Shown in pieces: positions 32,909 through 42,192 of a stretch of DNA of 64,000 bases. Location: NCBI GenBank assembly GCA_002408465.1, contig DHSM01000013.1, positions 1-64,000 on the forward strand. The letters are read 5' to 3'. How positions within the stretch are numbered: the first letter of the stretch is position 1; every line of letters starts with the position of its first letter. A program made the position numbers and the translations under genes. The notes beneath the pieces were generated by a model that did no database searches, was not told the DNA's origin, and saw nothing but the letters and a program-made list of their open reading frames with translations. The DNA is from Firmicutes bacterium UBA5286. GTDB taxonomy: Bacteria; Bacillota; Proteinivoracia; UBA4975.

Positions 32909-34041
32909 CCAGGAAGTTTCTGCTGTTGCTCCTTTGCAGTTTACTGCTGTTTGTTGGAGGGTGCTGGGATATCCTCCTCATTGAAGACTTGGCCCTGATT
33001 CAGGTCATTGGATTTGACGAGGATCCTGAAGATTCAGAGCTAATGGCTGTGACTATTGCATGTCCTACTCTGTCTGAAAAAGCTACCGCTTCAATGTTTA
33101 AAGTAACAGTCAAGGCCAAGTCCATAAACCAGGCCCTGATTAATGCTCAGCGGCAGGCTGGACGCAACTTGGTTTTGGGCCAGACTACTGTCCTGGTATT
33201 TAGTGAGCAGTTTGCCCGCAGCGGCAAAATGAATGAAGTTGTACGTCAGCTGGCTCTGCTGCGAGATATGAATGCCAATGCAATGCTGGCAGTTGTGCAG
33301 GATGCTCCGGCTCAACATGTCCTGCAATTGGAGAACCCTGTGGAAACAAGGATTGGAGTATTTTTGCCAAATCTATTAGAGCGAAATCAATATCGGGGAC
33401 TGACGCCAACACCAACAGCCACCGAGTACTGGAACAAACATCATACTTTGGGAATCGATCCCGTTGCTCCAATTATTCAGATTACCGGCCATGAAGATGA
33501 AAAGAAGGGCCTAGTTATTGCAGGGCTGGGGGTCTTTAACTCTGCCGGGAAAATGACAGGAATCCTGACTGACAATGAAATCTTGCCCTACCAGATGTTA
33601 AGCGGTGAGGGCGGCAGATTGCGCTTTACCACTGAAGTAAAAATTCGCAACGAGAGACGAACGGTAGCTGGGTATATAGAGAATGTCAAATGCAAAATAA
33701 AATCGGAGATTAAAAATAATAAGCCCAGCATTGACATTAGCCTGAAATTATTTGTAGACGGCGTGGATATTGAGTGGGATGCAAATGTCCTTGACCACAA
33801 GGTAATTGACAAGTTAGGGCAATTGCTGGCCCAGGATTTCCAGGGCAATATCCAGGAAATGCTGGAAAAGACCCAGAATTGGCAAGCGGATTGTATCGGT
33901 CTTGGTAGGCGTGTCAGGGTTCAGCACCCCAAATGGTTTAAGGGGAAGGACTGGGCCGAGGAATACAAAAAATGTGAGATCTCTGTGACGGCAGAGGTGA
34001 CAGTCAGACGGATTGGGACCTTGGTCGAACCTCAGAACTAA
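32905..34041 (+). CDS. gerAC: Spore germination receptor lipoprotein subunit C
   Basis: 378 residues. Lipobox LLLFVGGC followed by WD, as in all Ger(x)C proteins (GCWDILLIEDLALIQVIGFD). Three-domain mature part with EYWNKHHTLGIDPVAPI and the C-terminal LGRRVRVQHPKWFKGKDWAE. Lies on the outer face of the inner spore membrane. Last gene of the gerA-type operon. Confidence 0.93.
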   Translation: MTRKFLLLLLCSLLLFVGGCWDILLIEDLALIQVIGFDEDPEDSELMAVTIACPTLSEKATASMFKVTVKAKSINQALINAQRQAGRNLVLGQTTVLVFSEQFARSGKMNEVVRQLALLRDMNANAMLAVVQDAPAQHVLQLENPVETRIGVFLPNLLERNQYRGLTPTPTATEYWNKHHTLGIDPVAPIIQITGHEDEKKGLVIAGLGVFNSAGKMTGILTDNEILPYQMLSGEGGRLRFTTEVKIRNERRTVAGYIENVKCKIKSEIKNNKPSIDISLKLFVDGVDIEWDANVLDHKVIDKLGQLLAQDFQGNIQEMLEKTQNWQADCIGLGRRVRVQHPKWFKGKDWAEEYKKCEISVTAEVTVRRIGTLVEPQN

Positions 34042-34066
34042 AAACCCCCGTGAGGGGGTTTTGCTT
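34041..34066. terminator. Bidirectional terminator between gerAC and the MFS gene
   Basis: AACCCCC / GGGGGTT stem with a GTGA loop; TTTTG on the plus side and TTTTTAG on the minus side. Confidence 0.8.
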
Positions 34067-35304
34067 TAGGCTGATTTTTTGGCTTCGCCCCGGCGGACGC
34101 CGGAAATGCAAATCAGGGCCAGGACAAAGGCCAGGGATGCCATGGGGAACATGGCCTTACGGGAAGTATAGTCCATGACAAACCCGAAAACAGGCGGGGC
34201 GAGAATCGCCGCCAGCTGAGAAGAGAAGTAATACAAGCCTGTGTAAAGCCCTAGTTTGGCTGCCGGGGCCATGTCTGCCACCATGGGGAAAGAGTTAATG
34301 TTGACCAAGGCCCAGAAAATGCCGCCGCAGCCCAGAAGAATTGCGGCCATAGGCCAGGGAACGCCAATGGTATAGGCAACTGCCAGCATTATGCCCATTC
34401 CAACCACACCAACTATAATGGTCTTTTTGCGGCCAATGGCGCTGGCGATAAAGCCGCTGGGAATTGCCATCAGTAAAAAGGCCAGGGAAAAGTAGGTCAG
34501 GTATTGGGCTGCAGCCTCTTTTGTCAGCTCCCAAATTTCTGTGCCATAAAGGGTAAAATATGTCTCCACACCGTTCCAGCCGATGAACCAGCAAAAAATG
34601 GCTGCCAGCAGCAAACGGGTGCTGGCCTCTTTTTCCTTGAAGACGTTCATTAAGGAACTGAAGATTCCCTCGGACTTCTTATCCGACTGTTCAAACTGAT
34701 CCCGGGGTTCCCGGATAAAGATCATCAGGATGATGAGGACGACAATCATGACAATGCTGGCTACAGGAAAGTCAGTGTAGATATTGCCTTTCGCTTCGGT
34801 GAATAACATGGTGAATACCCCGTAAAAGACGATGGAACCCAGACCGCCCATAAAGTTGACGATGCCGTTGGCTTTGCTGCGCAGGGGGGAAGGAGTAAGG
34901 TCAGGCATGAGGGCGATGGTGGGAGCCCGGAAGGCGGCCATGGCAATATTCATAATAACGATTATGGGAATAAGAACCCAGAGAGAAGTAGCCATATAAG
35001 GGATGGCGGCAAAGAAGACAGCGGCGATGGGGATTCCGAACATCAAAAAGGGCATCCTGCGCCCAAACCGGGTCCAGGTCTTATCGCTGAGGGCGCCGAT
35101 GAAGGGAATCAGCGTTATCGCCGCTATGTTGTCCATGGTCATGATTATACCTACAGTGGTGTTCAGGTAAGTGGTGCCTACAAGCAAGGATTCAAGAATC
35201 AGGGGGACATAGGCATTGTAGATGGCCCAGGTCAGGGAAATTACTCCGAAACCGAGGCCCAGGACGAAAATCTTGCCATAGGAAAATTTATAGGGTTTAT
35301 CCAT
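34066..35304 (-). CDS. MFS transporter, SLC45/GPH-like
   Basis: 412 residues with 12 hydrophobic segments. Cytosolic motif GALSDKTWTRFGRRMPFL between segments 2 and 3 is typical of SLC45 and sugar-type MFS carriers. SKANGIVNFMGGLGSIVFYG resembles the matching mid region. Substrate unknown. The start overlaps the upstream GDPD gene by 8 bp, so the pair probably handles a glycerophosphodiester or its product. Confidence 0.82.
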   Translation of the reverse strand: MDKPYKFSYGKIFVLGLGFGVISLTWAIYNAYVPLILESLLVGTTYLNTTVGIIMTMDNIAAITLIPFIGALSDKTWTRFGRRMPFLMFGIPIAAVFFAAIPYMATSLWVLIPIIVIMNIAMAAFRAPTIALMPDLTPSPLRSKANGIVNFMGGLGSIVFYGVFTMLFTEAKGNIYTDFPVASIVMIVVLIILMIFIREPRDQFEQSDKKSEGIFSSLMNVFKEKEASTRLLLAAIFCWFIGWNGVETYFTLYGTEIWELTKEAAAQYLTYFSLAFLLMAIPSGFIASAIGRKKTIIVGVVGMGIMLAVAYTIGVPWPMAAILLGCGGIFWALVNINSFPMVADMAPAAKLGLYTGLYYFSSQLAAILAPPVFGFVMDYTSRKAMFPMASLAFVLALICISGVRRGEAKKSA

Positions 35305-36031
35305 TTTGCTTTCCTCCCGTCAATATTTCTTTTAGATCCTGGGGACGATTGGTGATGATTGCCTCAACGCCGCCTTCATTCAAGGCTGCCATGTGCTTGG
35401 GATCATCCACCGTCCAAGTGTAGATTGCCAGACCATTCTCTTTGCAGCCTTGGATAATCTCGGGCTGGACACCATAGAACAAGGGGTGGATGGAGTAGCA
35501 GCCCAGTTTCTTGGCATAGTCCCAAGGCTCGTACAGCCCAGCCATGTAGAGGATGCCGATTGGGACCTCGGGGTTGATTTTTTTGCATTCAACCAGGCTG
35601 TAATGGTTAAAGGAAGATATCAAGATCTTGTCTTCCAGCTTGTACTTGCTGACCAGGTCCAGCACAGCTTTTTCGATGCCGGGATAGAGGATGACGCCGC
35701 TTTTGATTTCAATATTGACGTGCATGCCTTGAAACTCCGCCAGCACTTCTTCCAGAGTGGGAATGGGCTCTTTGGCGAATTCCGGTGAGAACCAGTTGCC
35801 GGCGTCCAGTTCTTTAAGCTCTGCCAGGGTATAGTCTTTGACCAGGCCCTTGCCATTGGTTGTGCGGTTGAGCAGTTCGTCATGAATGACCACAAGTTTT
35901 CCATCTTTGCTGAACTGGACATCCAGCTCCAAGCCATCGGCGCCCAGCTCTGCAGCCTTTCTGAAAGCGGTCATGGTGTTCTCCGGGGCCAGGGAGCTGG
36001 CTCCCCGATGGGCAATATTCAGTGAACGCAA
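35297..36031 (-). CDS. ugpQ: Glycerophosphodiester phosphodiesterase
   Basis: 244 residues, TIM-barrel GDPD. Active-site motifs: IAHRGASSLAPENT (His, Arg, Glu), LELDVQFSKDGKLVVIHDE (Glu, Asp, His) and NIEIKS. Hydrolyses glycerophosphodiesters to glycerol-3-phosphate and an alcohol. No signal peptide, so cytosolic. TTG start 8 nt after AAAGGAGGTG. First gene of a two-gene unit with the MFS carrier. Confidence 0.9.
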   Translation of the reverse strand: MRSLNIAHRGASSLAPENTMTAFRKAAELGADGLELDVQFSKDGKLVVIHDELLNRTTNGKGLVKDYTLAELKELDAGNWFSPEFAKEPIPTLEEVLAEFQGMHVNIEIKSGVILYPGIEKAVLDLVSKYKLEDKILISSFNHYSLVECKKINPEVPIGILYMAGLYEPWDYAKKLGCYSIHPLFYGVQPEIIQGCKENGLAIYTWTVDDPKHMAALNEGGVEAIITNRPQDLKEILTGGKQNG

Positions 36032-36130
36032 ATCCAGCGCACCTCCTTTCGTTAAATGGTATATTCTGCTTTTGCTGCTATATTCCCTGCCAGGGCCTGG
36101 TCAGGTGAACTTATTTTCTGCCGAATAATG

Positions 36131-36157
36131 CGAAAGGGGCGCCTGCTGGCACCCCTG
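36131..36157 (-). terminator. Terminator of the peptide ABC operon
   Basis: AGGGG / CCCCT with inner GCC/GGC pairing; TTTCG follows on the minus strand. Confidence 0.5.
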
Positions 36158-36176
36158 GAAAGGAGTTATTAATGAA

Positions 36177-36974
36177 TTATAGTTTGGGATCCAGCCGGTC
36201 CCGGAGACCGTCACCCAGGCGGTTGAAGCCCAGGACAGTCAGGGCGATGGCCAGGCCGGGAAAAATTGCCGCCCAAGGAGCCAGGCCGGCAAAGCCTTGA
36301 GCCTCCTTAAGCATCCTCCCCCAGCTGGCGTCGGGGGGCTGGGTGCCCAGCCCTAAGTAGCTGAGGGAAGCCTCTGCCAGGACAGCGGCGGCAAAACTGA
36401 TGCTGGCCTGCACCAGCAGGGTGGACAGGCAGTTGGGCAGGATATGGCGAAAGATGATGCGGCTATCGGAACTGCCTATTGCCCGGGCTGCCAAGACATA
36501 CTCTCTTTCCCGCAGGCTGAGGAATAGGGAGCGGGTGAGGCGGGCGAAGATGGGAATGTTGGCCAGGCTGACGGCAACGAGAATGCTGGCCTGCCCCGGT
36601 CCTAAAAGAGTGACTGCCAGCAGGGCCATGAGCACAGAAGGCAGGGAATAGAGCCCGTCAGCCATGCGCATGAGGATTTCTTCCAGCCAGCCGCGAAAGT
36701 AGCCGGCGGCGGCGCCCCAAATTGTTCCCAGGGTCAGGCCGAGGAGGACTGCAATCATGCCAGCCTCAAAGGCCGGGCGTCCCCCTACCATGATGCGGCT
36801 AAAAATATCCCGGCCAAAATTGTCGGTTCCCAGCAAGTGTTCTGAATCTGGGGGTTCCAGGGGACGCTGGATATTCATCTGGTTGGGTGGATAAGGGGTA
36901 TAGAAAAATCCGGCCACAGTAATGAGGACCATAACCGCTACCAGTAGGCTGCCCTTGAGCCAGGACTTTTGCAT
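36177..36974 (-). CDS. dppC: Peptide ABC permease, DppC/OppC type
   Basis: 265 residues. N-terminal membrane segment, then HLLGTDNFGRDIFSRIMVGGR, the hallmark of DppC/OppC, five further membrane segments and the ATPase-contact EAA loop EYVLAARAIGSSDSRIIFRHILPN. Start codon directly abuts the stop of dppB. Confidence 0.92.
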   Translation of the reverse strand: MQKSWLKGSLLVAVMVLITVAGFFYTPYPPNQMNIQRPLEPPDSEHLLGTDNFGRDIFSRIMVGGRPAFEAGMIAVLLGLTLGTIWGAAAGYFRGWLEEILMRMADGLYSLPSVLMALLAVTLLGPGQASILVAVSLANIPIFARLTRSLFLSLREREYVLAARAIGSSDSRIIFRHILPNCLSTLLVQASISFAAAVLAEASLSYLGLGTQPPDASWGRMLKEAQGFAGLAPWAAIFPGLAIALTVLGFNRLGDGLRDRLDPKL

Positions 36975-37922
36975 TTATGCCACCCCCCGGATTCGAGGGT
37001 CGATTAGGGGATAGACGCTGTCCAAGAGGAAATTTACTGCCAGGATGAGGGCTGCCCCGGCAAAGACAGCTCCCTGCACCACAGGCAGATCCCGCAAGAG
37101 GACTGAGGAGAGGATGAGCCGGCCCAGTCCCGGCAGGGAAAAGACCTGTTCAATGACAATGGTGCCTGCCAGCAGCTGAATGAGCTGAATGCCGGCCACG
37201 GTGCTGATGGAGACCAAGGCATTCTTCAGGGCGTGTTTGCTGACAATCACCCATTCAGAGACGCCTTTGCCCCGGGCGGTGCGGATGTATTCTTCTCCCA
37301 GGGCTTCCAGCATGGCTGTGCGCACAATCCGGGTGAGAATCGCTGCCCGGGGCACGGCGAGAACCAGGGCGGGGAGAAGAAGAGAAACTGCAGCTCCAGC
37401 CGGGTCCGCGCTCCATTTGGGCATGCTCCCCGGGGGAAACCAGCCCAGATCCACGGCAAAGAACTGAATGGCGAGAATGCCCAGCCAAAAAGCGGGGATA
37501 GAGAGTCCTGTCTGGGACAGGGTGAGGATTAACGAGTCCAGCTTGCCTCCCCTGCGGCTGGCAGCAAAGGCCCCCAGGGGGGTAGCCAAGAGCAGGGAAA
37601 GGAGAATCGCGACCACTGCCAGGGGAATGGTAACCGGCAGGGCAGAAGCCACCAGTCGAGAGACCGAGTAACCTTTGCTAAAGGTAATAGAATCGCCAAA
37701 ATCTCCGTGCACTGCGTCAGAGAGCCAGCGGGTATACTGAGCCGTCACTGGCCGGTCCAGGCCCAGTTGGGAGCGCACCAGCTCCAGGTCATGGGGTTCG
37801 GCTTCGGTGCCGAGAATGAGGACGGCGGGATCACCAGGAATGAGGTAGAGGGCGCCAAAGGTCAGCATGCTCACCAACAGGAGAGTGGCCAGCATGCCGG
37901 CCAGTTTTTTAAGCCAGTACAT
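36975..37922 (-). CDS. dppB: Peptide ABC permease, DppB/OppB type
   Basis: 315 residues with six membrane segments. LIPGDPAVLILG and LGLDRPVTAQYTRWLSDAVHGDFGDS near the start are family hallmarks; the EAA loop is EYIRTARGKGVSEWVIVSKHAL. ATG 37922 (MYWLKKLAG) lies 1 bp after the binding-protein stop; the longer open frame upstream runs into that gene. Confidence 0.92.
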   Translation of the reverse strand: MYWLKKLAGMLATLLLVSMLTFGALYLIPGDPAVLILGTEAEPHDLELVRSQLGLDRPVTAQYTRWLSDAVHGDFGDSITFSKGYSVSRLVASALPVTIPLAVVAILLSLLLATPLGAFAASRRGGKLDSLILTLSQTGLSIPAFWLGILAIQFFAVDLGWFPPGSMPKWSADPAGAAVSLLLPALVLAVPRAAILTRIVRTAMLEALGEEYIRTARGKGVSEWVIVSKHALKNALVSISTVAGIQLIQLLAGTIVIEQVFSLPGLGRLILSSVLLRDLPVVQGAVFAGAALILAVNFLLDSVYPLIDPRIRGVA

Positions 37923-37923
37923 G

Positions 37924-39411
37924 TTACTTGGACCTGTACAGGGGGGCCAGATCCAGCACATAAACCGGGTAATTGGCCCAGCCCTTAAGATCCCGGCTCA
38001 TCACAGCGATCTGGCTGGGATCCATGATGTATACATTGGAGGCTTCTTGGGCCAGTATGGTCTGCAGCTGCTGGTAAATCTCCACACGGGCGGCGGGGTC
38101 TGTTTCTTCCAGGCCCTGGACCAACAGCTCATCGTATTCAGGATTATTAAAGTAAGAAATATTGCGGCCCGATTGACTCTGATAGCGATTGAGCATGGTA
38201 TGGGGATCCAGGCGGCCGGTAAAGCCCACCACCGTCAGTTCATAATCCCGGTTGGCATTGACTTGCTCCAGCCAGGTACCCCATTCAATTACTTCAAGTT
38301 TCAGCTTGATGCCTACCGCTTCCAGCTGGTCGGCGATGATTTCGCCGGCATTGCGATGAAGGGGATAGGGGGCCGGCAGGTGCAGGGTGGCGCTGAACCC
38401 CTGGGGATAGCCTGCTTCCGTCAGCAGCTCTTTAGCCTTTTCGGGATTATAGGGATACATGTCAGTTAAATCTATATACCAGGGGCCCATGGCGGGAGTT
38501 AAGTTGCTACCGATGGCAGTGCCCTTGCCCCAGCCTGCCCCCTGAATAATTTCCTGGCGGTTGACGGCATAATTCAAGGCCTGGCGGACCCGAATATCGT
38601 CAAAGGGGGGGACAGAGTTATTGATGGCCATTAGCTGCACCAGGTTCATGGGGCTGTCGATAATCTGCAGGTCAGGCTGATCTTCAACTTGGTGGAGGTA
38701 GTCCGGTTCCAGACGGGGAACAAGATCCACGTGTCCAGTTAGGAGGCTGTTGACCATGGTGGTGGGCTCGGGGATGATTTTTAGGGTAACCTTTTCCAGC
38801 TTAGGCAGCTGAGGATTCCAATACTGCTCAAATTTATCCAGGGTCAGGGAATTATTCGGTTCCCAGGCGGTGAGGACAAAGGGACCAGTTCCAATTGGTT
38901 TGGTGGAAAGCTGCTCTTCTGCTTCCCTGGGGTAGATGGAGGCGCCAAATTCAGTAAGCAGGGCGAGAAAGACTGCGTCAGGCTTGGTCAAGGTGATGAT
39001 TACTTGATTGCCCTTGGCCTCAATAGTTTGTACACTGGTATAGTCCCTGGACTTGGGGGATATTTCCGGATTCGCCAGCCGGGAGAGACAGTAGACCGCA
39101 TCATCGGCAGTCACTTCCCGGCCATTGTGGAATTTGGCTCCTTCCCGGAGAGTAAAGGTGTATTTTAGCCCGTCGGGGGAGATATCCCATTCTGCCGCCA
39201 AGGCGGGGATTATGGACCCGTCCGGAGCGGCTTTGACCAGGCCTTCGTAGATATTATAGGCGATTTCTGCTGTGGCTGCTGCCACCGATTGGTGAGGATG
39301 AAAATTGTCGGGATCTGTAGGAATCGCTACCACCAATTCATCGCTGACCGGCGCCGGGGAACAGCCGGCAATAAGTCCAATAACCAGTATTAGGCATAAG
39401 AGTTTGTGCAT
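37924..39411 (-). CDS. dppA: Peptide ABC substrate-binding lipoprotein
   Basis: 495-residue SBP family 5 protein with lipobox LIAGC. Mature start LVVAIPTDPDNFHPHQSVAAATAEI, then LAAEWDISPDGLKYTFTLREG, GTGPFVL and DIRVRQALNYAVNRQEI. First structural gene of the tetR-dppABC operon; the RBS AGAAAGGAG overlaps the tetR end. No ATPase genes adjoin; oppD/oppF are 9-12 kb away. Confidence 0.9.
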   Translation of the reverse strand: MHKLLCLILVIGLIAGCSPAPVSDELVVAIPTDPDNFHPHQSVAAATAEIAYNIYEGLVKAAPDGSIIPALAAEWDISPDGLKYTFTLREGAKFHNGREVTADDAVYCLSRLANPEISPKSRDYTSVQTIEAKGNQVIITLTKPDAVFLALLTEFGASIYPREAEEQLSTKPIGTGPFVLTAWEPNNSLTLDKFEQYWNPQLPKLEKVTLKIIPEPTTMVNSLLTGHVDLVPRLEPDYLHQVEDQPDLQIIDSPMNLVQLMAINNSVPPFDDIRVRQALNYAVNRQEIIQGAGWGKGTAIGSNLTPAMGPWYIDLTDMYPYNPEKAKELLTEAGYPQGFSATLHLPAPYPLHRNAGEIIADQLEAVGIKLKLEVIEWGTWLEQVNANRDYELTVVGFTGRLDPHTMLNRYQSQSGRNISYFNNPEYDELLVQGLEETDPAARVEIYQQLQTILAQEASNVYIMDPSQIAVMSRDLKGWANYPVYVLDLAPLYRSK

Positions 39412-39417
39412 ATATTA

Positions 39418-40035
39418 TTACTCCTTTCTAGGCCGCAATCCCCGCTCTAAGACAGTGAGGACTGAATTTATGTAGGCTTCATGGGATTCGGCATTGACAC
39501 TTGTATCCAAAAAGTTGTCAATGAGGGCTTTGGCCACGGCATGGTAGACAAACCAAACAGCGTCTTTGTCAGCTTCCGGAGTTACTACCCCTGACAGAAG
39601 CCCAAGCTCCAGCATGTCGGAAAACTCGGTGATGCGGATTTCTTTTTTGCGCAGGATTTCCTCCCGGACGGCGGCATCCCTGCTGTCCCAAAAGTTGACT
39701 GTCACCTGATGATACAAAGGATATTGGCGGGCAAAATGCCAGGACCTTTGATAGTAAAGGGAGGCCAGCTCGAAGAAATTGACCTTTTCTTTCTGGTCCC
39801 ACACCGGCTGCAGGAACTCGCGCTTCTTCTGATAGACCTCCTGCACCACGTACTTATACAGATCTTTTTTGTCTGCAAAATACTGGTACATGCTGCCCTT
39901 GGCGATGGCAGCCCTGCTGACGATTGCCGAGAGGGAGGCCTGTTCATAAGGGAATTGAGCAAATTCCAACAAGGCATGATGAAAAATCAGGTTGCGTTTT
40001 TCTTCGGGAAGATTAAAAAATGTAGGTTTCGGCAA
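39418..40035 (-). CDS. TetR-family regulator
   Basis: 205 residues. N-terminal helix-turn-helix: IFHHALLEFAQFPYEQASLSAI and IAKGSMYQYFADKKDLYKYV. Variable ligand-binding C-terminal half. TTG start after AGGGAGGTG. Directly upstream of and co-directional with the dppABC genes; a perfect palindrome in its promoter region suggests autoregulation of the whole operon. Confidence 0.9.
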   Translation of the reverse strand: MPKPTFFNLPEEKRNLIFHHALLEFAQFPYEQASLSAIVSRAAIAKGSMYQYFADKKDLYKYVVQEVYQKKREFLQPVWDQKEKVNFFELASLYYQRSWHFARQYPLYHQVTVNFWDSRDAAVREEILRKKEIRITEFSDMLELGLLSGVVTPEADKDAVWFVYHAVAKALIDNFLDTSVNAESHEAYINSVLTVLERGLRPRKE

Positions 40036-40050
40036 GAATTCACCTCCCTA

Positions 40051-40068
40051 TGTGACCGCGTGGTCACA
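40051..40068 (-). promoter_or_regulatory. TetR-type operator
   Basis: Perfect 7-bp arms TGTGACC / GGTCACA around GCGT, 16 bp before the regulator gene. Confidence 0.7.
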
Positions 40069-40200
40069 TTAGTGCGGAAAAATTATACCACGGACTGCCA
40101 GTCCAGGGCAATAGTAAATCTATTTTTTAAAGAGCTGTTCACGGAGTAAAATTTCAATCTGGCAATTAATCCCGTGGGGACAGGATTCATGCGGAATATA

Positions 40201-40231
40201 AAAAGTAAAGTCCAAATAAGACTTTACTTTA
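40201..40231 (-). terminator. Terminator of the GNAT gene
   Basis: AAAGTAAAGTC / GACTTTACTTT, with TTTTTATATT after it on the minus strand; it includes the stop codon. Confidence 0.8.
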
Positions 40232-40976
40232 ATACCAGTTCTGCTTCTACCTCTTTGCCATGGTAGCCAAAGCTTTCATAGAGACAGCGGGCAGGTTTGT
40301 TATATACATCACTGAGCCAGAGCATAGAACGGTTGGCGCCCCGCTGCCGTCCCCAAGCAAGCAGGGCAATAAGAAGCTTTTTCCCCAGGCCGCGGCCCCG
40401 GTATTCCGGCAGCACAGCTATACTGCGCACAAATAATTGATCCAGATTGGGACCATATATGTCCCCCACAACTAACCCGGCGGGTTTATCATCGGCGTTA
40501 ATACTGAGTACAGCCCCAGCCTTGGAATTGGCCTTGCTGCGCAACTCCTCTGCAGTTTGTTGATAAAGGGGAAAAATCGCTGCATCTATGGCAGCTAGGG
40601 CGGCAAAGTTTTGCTTTGGGCCGAGTAAAACTTCCCCAGGGTAATCCAAGTCCGGAATTGGGTTTAGGCGCATGTCCAGGTGCATGTCAAGCACAGCGAA
40701 GCCCGCTCGGCTAAAATAGGCTGTAATCTCCTTGACTTTGTTCTCCTGTCCGGGAATTTTTGTATATAGTGGCCTGGAAAGGCTGTCCAGGCAATTATCC
40801 AATTTTCCCAACAGGGTTTCCAGTGAATTTGCGGCCCACACCAGCAATGATGCTCCTGGTTCAATTTCTTCGGCCTCTAATATGCCCAGGCGGATTTCAG
40901 CGGTATCCAATAGCAAATCTGCAGCCTGCTCCTCAGGCCAGTAAGATTGAAATTGTAAACTATTTTCTTTGTTCAT
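40224..40976 (-). CDS. GNAT-family N-acetyltransferase
   Basis: 250 residues. The acetyl-CoA binding region is VRSIAVLPEYRGRGLGKKLLIALLAWG (motif A, R/Q-x-x-G-x-G) and the final ARCLYESFGYH is motif B. The N-terminal 120 residues form a second, divergent part, perhaps another GNAT-like half. Substrate unknown. TGGAGGTGAG precedes the ATG. Confidence 0.85.
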   Translation of the reverse strand: MNKENSLQFQSYWPEEQAADLLLDTAEIRLGILEAEEIEPGASLLVWAANSLETLLGKLDNCLDSLSRPLYTKIPGQENKVKEITAYFSRAGFAVLDMHLDMRLNPIPDLDYPGEVLLGPKQNFAALAAIDAAIFPLYQQTAEELRSKANSKAGAVLSINADDKPAGLVVGDIYGPNLDQLFVRSIAVLPEYRGRGLGKKLLIALLAWGRQRGANRSMLWLSDVYNKPARCLYESFGYHGKEVEAELVLK

Positions 40977-41051
40977 TCTCTCACCTCCATATGATTATAA
41001 TTAAATTTAATAATAAGACAAGAGTTTGGAAACGAAACTAAATTTTTCTGC

Positions 41052-41080
41052 TTGACTTTTGTCGCTGAGAACTATAAAAT
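41052..41080 (+). promoter_or_regulatory. Promoter of tRNA-Val
   Basis: TTGACT (41052-41057), 17-bp spacer, TAAAAT (41075-41080). Confidence 0.7.
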
Positions 41081-41095
41081 ATTGAATGTCACTAT

Positions 41096-41170
41096 GGGTC
41101 CTTAACTCAGCGGGAGAGTGCTACCTTGACAGGGTAGAAGTCGCGCGTTCAAACCGCGCAGGACCCACCA
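41096..41170 (+). tRNA. tRNA-Val (GAC)
   Basis: Acceptor GGGTCCT / AGGACCC, anticodon GAC in CTTGACAGG, encoded CCA. Confidence 0.95.
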
Positions 41171-41179
41171 TTCAATAAT

Positions 41180-41200
41180 AAAGCCCTTGGGGCTTTTTTT
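41180..41200 (+). terminator. Terminator of tRNA-Val
   Basis: AAAGCCC / GGGCTTT with a short loop and a T7 run. Confidence 0.85.
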
Positions 41201-41333
41201 GTTGGTATTGTTAGCGGAAATAAAACAACTGCATGACGGCAGGTTGTGCAGCATTTGTCCATAGAACTAGTGCCAACAAGACTTCATATCATATAAGGCA
41301 GAGGATGCGTATTTAATCGAAAGGAGGCCCGTT

Positions 41334-42137
41334 ATGTCACTTCCGAATATACCCGACATAGATCCTTCAATTAATCTTAAGCTAGAGGATTCGGTAAAGC
41401 TGCTACTTGTATCGGTGGCGTTTGAAGAACTGGGCCTGGCACATCTTATCAACGCCGAAGCCGAAAAAATACAGTATGTGCTCGAAACGTTCAAAGATCA
41501 GGAACCAACTTTAGATGACCTTTATGAAATTGACCGTTCTGTTAATCAAACCTTAAGGAATGTAATTAGTAAACAGCTGCTTTTGCAGTTTAAACTTGAA
41601 AATACGCTTAATATTTCGACATCAACAACCACCTCAACAACTAGTACAACAACTACTAGCTCAACTACTACCACTACGACCACTACCACTACAACTACTA
41701 CAACCACGACAACTACCAGCACTACAACAACCACCACAACCACAACAGGGCAACCCACTGATCTTGGTTCGGCCTGGTCTGTCGGAACCCATTTTGGTCA
41801 AGGAAATGCTCAGTATACAACCTTAGGCAGCGATGAAACTGAAAAAACAGTGGTTCTCGGACTTGGGGCAACTAATATCCCTGTTGGGACCGTTCACTTG
41901 CTCCGCTCAGGAACCGATTTGCTGGTAACCATTTCAACCGTGTCCCCATATTTGATGAATCAAAATCATCTGTATGTGGATGATGTGCCGCCAACGAACA
42001 GTGCGCCCGGGTCCTTCCCCTATCAGTATGACCCTGGCAGTTATTTTACAACGCATACATTTACTGTGGATGTAAGCGCCTATGTTGGCGAGACGCTTTA
42101 TGTTGCTGCGCACGCGCATATTCTTCAGCAAGCATAA
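41334..42137 (+). CDS. Probable spore- or cell-surface protein with a long threonine tract
   Basis: 267 residues in three parts. The N-terminus (1-90) has LPNIPDIDPSINLKLEDSVK and VAFEELGLAHLINAEAEKIQ, a module often seen at the start of Firmicute spore-surface and collagen-like proteins. Residues about 95-139 are almost pure Thr with a few Ser, encoded by mixed ACN codons. The C-terminal 125 residues form a compact beta-rich domain ending VDVSAYVGETLYVAAHAHI. No signal peptide is seen, as for coat or exosporium proteins. AAAGGAGG precedes the ATG. The convergent glycosyltransferase next door may glycosylate the Thr tract (inference). Confidence 0.75.
   Translation: MSLPNIPDIDPSINLKLEDSVKLLLVSVAFEELGLAHLINAEAEKIQYVLETFKDQEPTLDDLYEIDRSVNQTLRNVISKQLLLQFKLENTLNISTSTTTSTTSTTTTSSTTTTTTTTTTTTTTTTTTSTTTTTTTTTGQPTDLGSAWSVGTHFGQGNAQYTTLGSDETEKTVVLGLGATNIPVGTVHLLRSGTDLLVTISTVSPYLMNQNHLYVDDVPPTNSAPGSFPYQYDPGSYFTTHTFTVDVSAYVGETLYVAAHAHILQQA
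41621..41749 (+). repeat. Degenerate ACN triplet repeat coding for the threonine tract
   Basis: About 43 ACN or TCN codons in a row with mixed third bases, which points to protein-level selection for Thr rather than a fresh microsatellite. Confidence 0.8.
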
Positions 42138-42155
42138 AGCGAATGCTAATTATTA

Positions 42156-42190
42156 AAATCGATACCCCTTGCTGAAAGGGGTATCGATTT
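42156..42190. terminator. Strong bidirectional terminator
   Basis: Perfect 15-bp stem AAATCGATACCCCTT / AAGGGGTATCGATTT with a 5-nt loop, between the convergent surface-protein and glycosyltransferase genes. Confidence 0.9.
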
Positions 42191-42192
42191 AT

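Noticed and set aside
41546..41758. Poly-valine minus-strand frame
   Set aside because: It is the reverse reading of the ACN repeat.
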